NCBI GenBank assembly: GCA_024114885.1
Contig: CP099420.1
Coordinates: 62,001 to 126,000 of the forward strand
Reading direction: 5' to 3'
DNA length: 64,000 nt
Origin: Septoria linicola
Taxonomy: Eukaryota > Ascomycota > Dothideomycetes > Mycosphaerellales > Mycosphaerellaceae
Shown here piece after piece: positions 60,787 through 64,000 of this stretch (within the stretch, counting starts at the first letter, position 1; each line of letters opens with the position of its first letter). The position numbers and the translations under genes are program-made. The notes under the pieces were generated by a model. That model did not search any database, was not told the DNA's origin, and saw only the letters and a list, made by a program, of their open reading frames with translations.

Positions 60787-60958
60787 TATAAGAGCTAGGT
60801 AAGGTTAAAGGCTAAGACCTGCCTTAGGCTCGTAGGCTTAGCGTACGGTATAACTATAGTACGCGTATATATCTAAAAGGAGGCAAGAATTAGTCTTGCG
60901 AAATCCTAATAGTCTTATTAGGAGGGCGCTCTATATATTACTATATACCCCTTTTATA
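60787..60958 (+). repeat. Element H 3' LTR
   Basis: 172 bp, partner of 47944-48115, followed by the duplication GCGGA. Confidence 0.92.
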
Positions 60959-60963
60959 GCGGA

Positions 60964-61275
60964 TTAGGTAGTAAGTATAGAAATAAAGAAGCTCTTTAGT
61001 ATAAGTAAGGAGGAGTTTAAGGTCTATATAGCTAAGTAGTAGACTACGGCTAAAGCTTAATTCGATACTACCTACGCTATAGCTATAGATATTAAGAAGT
61101 AGGTGTTTAGCGAAGCTAGTTTTATAAGCGTAGATAGTAACTTAGAAGTATTAGTATCGAAGAAGAGAGAGGCTGTTCCTAAGGAGATCTCTAAAGATAT
61201 AGTAGAAGAGTAGTATCTAGCAAATAATAATCGGATCTAAGAAGGTATTTTTAGTAGTTATCGTTAGAAAAGGTA
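60964..61275 (+). pseudogene. Element G ORF3, 3' end
   Basis: Continuation of ORF3 after the H insertion. About 100 codons, Lys/Glu/Ala/Ser-rich (blocks SISKEEFKVYIAK, ASFISVDSNLEVLVSKKREA). The frame ends inside the palindrome as Ser-Tyr-Arg-TAG-Lys-Arg-TAA. The same end is present in the truncated G copy (19396-19725) with mainly RIP-type differences, so the reading frame is shared by two copies. Confidence 0.6.
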
Positions 61276-61278
61276 ACT
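61256..61278. promoter_or_regulatory. 23-nt palindrome 4 of element G
   Basis: Diverged copy (arm AGTTATCGTTA, arm AAAGGTAACT) overlapping the stop codons of ORF3. The equivalent in the truncated copy is at 19705-19727. Confidence 0.6.
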
Positions 61279-61387
61279 ATTTAATAGGCCTCTAATTGAA
61301 AGTTTAATAGACTTTAATAGAAAAACTAGCTAGTTTTAAGTAATTCTAAGTAAGATCTATAGATAGTTAGGTGTCTAGTTAGATACT

Positions 61388-61400
61388 AAGAAAGAGAGGA
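61388..61400 (+). promoter_or_regulatory. Polypurine tract of element G
   Basis: AAGAAAGAGAGGA directly before the 3' LTR. The truncated copy has AAGAAAAGAAGGA in the same place. Supports plus orientation. Confidence 0.75.
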
Positions 61401-61401
61401 T

Positions 61402-61680
61402 TAGTAAGGTAAAGGCCTACCTATATACCGTGCTTAGTAGTTTTAGTATAAAAGTAAGGTAGTAGCTCGTTTCTAAGATAGTAATATTTACTCTACTTAA
61501 TTAATTCAATGTCCTATAGTCCTAGTATAGGCTCTTAGTCTTAGGACTACTATTTTGAGCTCGTTACTACTAGTTAATTAACGTATTACAAGACTATTAC
61601 TATCTAAACAGGTCTTGTTCTATAGCGACTACTCTTATACCTGCCTAGGAGGTTAGTATTAGAGTAGTTATTATCTATTA
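61402..61680 (+). repeat. Element G 3' LTR
   Basis: 279 bp, partner of 35436-35714, followed by the duplication TTAT and then by the continuation of copia-A. Confidence 0.93.
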
Positions 61681-64000
61681 TTATATCTACTTAGTATAGA
61701 ACTAGGTCCTTCTTATAGACTATAGCTATAAATCCTCTTAGAGTATCCTACCTAACTATAGAGGTAAAAGTTTCTATATAGTCTACTCTATACTTTTAGA
61801 AGAACTCTCTTATAACTAGTCTTACTTTAAACTTTTTAATAGTACTACTAAGTTTTCTCTTAATATTAAAGACCTATCTTAAGGTAACTAAGTTAGCTCT
61901 TTTTAGTAGGACTACTATAGTCTAGGTATTATTACTTATAAGTATATCTAGCTCCTTCTAAATAGCTTCTTACTAGAGATAACTCTACTTAGGATTACTT
62001 ACTACTTCCTTATAGTTTCTTAGAATTAGAACCTCCTATTTATATATTCCTACTTCTTTAGTAGTAGAGAATATAATCTCTTTAACTTCCTTTAAGAATT
62101 CTAGGTCCTATAGGATACCTAGGTTAATAGAGCTTATAGCTAAGAAGAAAGCCTAATACTCTAGAAGTATTTCCTTATCTAGCTAACTATTCTAATCTAG
62201 CTTAAGCCTAATTAGCTTTAGCTTCTAGTTAAATCTATTAAGTTCTTAGAATACTTTCCTCTTTCTAAGAGTTTATCTTAGAGCTATCTACTCCTAATCT
62301 ATCTCTATAGTTTCTTAGATAGAATTCTTAGATTCTTTCTTAACTTTCTCTTAGTCTAGGAATTTTCTATACTCTCCTATATCTTCTAGTAGAGATAGAA
62401 GTTATATAAAGAGTTTCTTTCCTTCCTAAACCTATACTAATAGCTAAGAGAGAGGAGGCTTCTACTAGCCTAGACTAGGAGTACCTAGGGTACTCCTACT
62501 AGCTTATAGAGTAGGCTAGCTAATAGTTCTTAGCTTTCTAATAGATCTTCTTTCTAGAGCTAAACTAGAAAGATTCTTAATCTTAATATTTAAGTCTAAT
62601 TCTCTATCTAGCTTATCTTTAAAGAAGATTATATTAGTATACTACTTAATAGCCTTTATATCTAGCTCCTAGAACTTCTATATCTTTACTATATTATTAT
62701 AGTATCTAATAAATATAATATCCTTTTCTCTATTTATTAGCTTATTACTCCTTACCTACTAAGGCTATACTCTTATATCTATATATACTATAGCTCTATA
62801 TCCCTATACCTTAAGGTAAGAGACTATTAGTTTAATCCTATTAAAAGCTTTATTAGGTAAGAGCTTAAATCCTTTAATATTAGATCTATTTAGAAGCTTA
62901 TTCCTTATATATATCTATACTTTAAGAGCTTCTAGCTAAAACTTAATAGGTATCTTACTTTCTTTAAGTATTACTCTAATAGAGGCCTCTAATATTTAGA
63001 TAGACCTCTTAACTACTCTATTCTAAAGTAAATTATAGGCCTTAGTTAGCTTAAGAGTAATTCTAAAGTCCTTCTTCTACTATTTAATTAAAGTAGTAAT
63101 CTCTCTAGTATTATTAGCTCTTATAGACTTAAGAAGTACTACTAACTACCTTTCTACCTTAATCCTCTAGTTCTAAAGAGTAGTTAGTATATCTAATCTA
63201 GCTTTAAGTAGAAATACTTATTTCTTTCTTAAGAAATTATTAATAATCTTAAGCTACTATATAAAACCTTTTACTAATAATAGTAATAGTCTATAGATGT
63301 CTACTAATATAAGAGCTAATCTTTTAGGTCTTCTCTTAATAGACTTACCTAGGTATTTCTTTATCTTACCTATCGTATAGATCCTATACTTATACTCTTC
63401 CTAGCTAGGAATTAGAATTCTTTCTTTTAGATTAGTAACTTTATAAAGGTTTAAGAGTAACCTTCTTCTAAAATATATAAATCTTCTATACTATAGCTTC
63501 TACTATTTTAGATCCTTCTCTAATAAGGTAGTATAGATATTATTAACCTCTATAGGATTATATAGTAAGTAATATAACTTTTTCTATAAGAGAGGTAATA
63601 TCTTACTAATAAATAGAACACCTCTAACTAGCTTAGTCTTTATAACTATTTAGCTATCTAGAGAGGTAAAAGTAAAATTAGGCTTTTAGACTCTAAATTA
63701 CTTACTAAACTAATCCTATAATATAAGATTTACTCTAAGATTAGGAATAAATAGTACTCTATTAAGTAGAACTTCTTCTTCTAAGATTCTCTTTATCTAT
63801 ACTAGTCTAGAGTAGGTTATATAGAGGTATCCTCCTTCTACCTTAATCTATACTTTCTTCCTTAGTAGCTTTACTAATCTAAAGAAGGATAGTTAGTTAG
63901 TTATATAGGATAAGATATAGGAATCTAAGAGCTATTCTTAGAGTAATAACTTACTTTTAGCCTTAATTATAGAATAGGCTAACTTATCTTAATTATTATC
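61681..64000 (-). pseudogene. Copia-A polyprotein relic: reverse transcriptase start, integrase, protease
   Basis: Right-hand visible segment of copia-A, colinear with 53267-55586 of copia-D (offset 8,414). On the minus strand: protease motif (about 63895-63934), GAG-pre-integrase and integrase (about 62900-63515) and the N-terminal part of reverse transcriptase (about 61681-62065). It runs off the window before gag. More heavily RIPped than copia-D. Confidence 0.88.

Larger units (their letters stand above)
47944..60958 (+). mobile_element. Element H, Ty3/gypsy chromovirus interrupted by copia-D
   Basis: LTRs of 172 bp at 47944-48115 and 60787-60958 (starting TATAAGAGC, ending CTTTTATA) and the perfect duplication GCGGA (47939-47943 and 60959-60963). 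The uninterrupted target is visible in the G fragment near 19390. A polypurine tract AGGGAGAGAAGA (60771-60782) precedes the 3' LTR. After removing copia-D, H is about 6.7 kb. Order: gag, protease, reverse transcriptase, RNase H (split), integrase, chromodomain, then an antisense reading frame. CG is frequent and CA/TG scarce, so H is much more RIP-saturated than the copia-D element it hosts. Confidence 0.94.
35436..61680 (+). mobile_element. Element G, large Ty3/gypsy-type retrotransposon (nested host of H)
   Basis: LTRs of 279 bp at 35436-35714 and 61402-61680, both starting TAGTAAGG and ending TATCTATTA (RIPped TG...CA). The 4 bp duplication TTAT flanks it (35432-35435 and 61681-61684). 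A polypurine tract at about 61388-61400 precedes the 3' LTR and fixes the plus orientation. Without element H (13,015 bp) and its 5 bp duplication, G is about 13.2 kb, roughly twice a usual gypsy element. The surplus is an extra ORF after pol. Order: leader, gag-protease (36655-39579), pol with reverse transcriptase, RNase H and integrase (39594 to about 43700), Ser/Gln-rich tail, ORF3 (44899-47943 continuing 60964-61275). Four near-identical palindromes separate these blocks. Confidence 0.9.
20342..64000 (-). mobile_element. Copia-A, Ty1/copia element split into three visible segments
   Basis: A minus-strand copia element whose pieces are 20342-20835 (3' LTR and 3' untranslated part), 33727-35435 (3' region, RNase H, most of reverse transcriptase) and 61681-64000 (start of reverse transcriptase, integrase, protease). 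The pieces are colinear with intact-length copia-D: 20342-20835 corresponds to 51071-51565, 33727-35435 to 51562-53270, and 61681-64000 to 53267-55586. The two interruptions are bounded by the duplications GTAG (20832-20835 and 33727-33730) and TTAT (35432-35435 and 61681-61684). Gag and the 5' LTR lie beyond the right edge. Confidence 0.9.

Noticed and set aside
1..64000. Host genes, tRNA or rRNA genes
   Set aside because: I found no tRNA-like fold, rRNA segment or intact reading frame of host type on either strand; every recognisable protein similarity belongs to a transposable element.

Overview
The window looks like a repeat-only, gene-free block from a filamentous ascomycete (Pezizomycotina). 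I cannot name the species. Three things point there: fungal Ty1/copia, Ty3/gypsy chromovirus and Fot1/pogo-type sequences; long stretches in which CA and TG dinucleotides are almost absent while TA is everywhere and CG is kept; and coding relics whose stops are nearly all TAG or TAA sitting where Gln or Trp codons are expected. That is the signature of repeat-induced point mutation (RIP, C to T in CpA, on both strands). I found no host gene, tRNA, rRNA or intact transposon gene. All element names below (R6, G, H, copia-A to D) are working labels.  Layout: 1-3.76 kb holds an unidentified coding relic and a pogo-like transposase on the minus strand. 3.76-20.3 kb is built from an unclassified ~5.5-6 kb unit (R6): two head-to-tail copies, then partial copies, each ending in a purine-rich minisatellite of ~64 bp period and a conserved ~80 bp tail. 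From 20,342 to beyond the right edge the window lies inside one minus-strand copia element (copia-A), which has been broken twice. The first break (20,836-33,726) is a solo LTR of family G, itself split by a plus-strand copia (copia-B), which is split in turn by a minus-strand copia (copia-C). The second break (35,436-61,680) is a large plus-strand gypsy-type element (G), interrupted in its last ORF by a chromovirus (H, 47,944-60,958), which is interrupted in its RNase H region by a fourth copia (copia-D, 51,071-57,369). Most joints are confirmed by paired target-site duplications: 5 bp for the copias and H, 4 bp for G.  How it fits together: the nesting gives a relative order of insertion, and RIP strength gives an independent check. 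Copia-D, the innermost element on the right side, keeps the most CA/TG, whereas its host H is saturated. Reverse transcriptase catalytic aspartates have become asparagines in every copia, in G and in H, so all are dead.  The most unusual content is in G and H. G has gag-protease, pol and a third long ORF of unknown function, and four near-identical 23-nt palindromes fall in the gaps between or at the ends of these ORFs. H carries a long antisense reading frame between its chromodomain and its 3' LTR. Both deserve a database search, together with the unidentified R6 reading frames. Coordinates of LTRs and target-site duplications were read base by base. Domain limits inside RIP-damaged genes are approximate.
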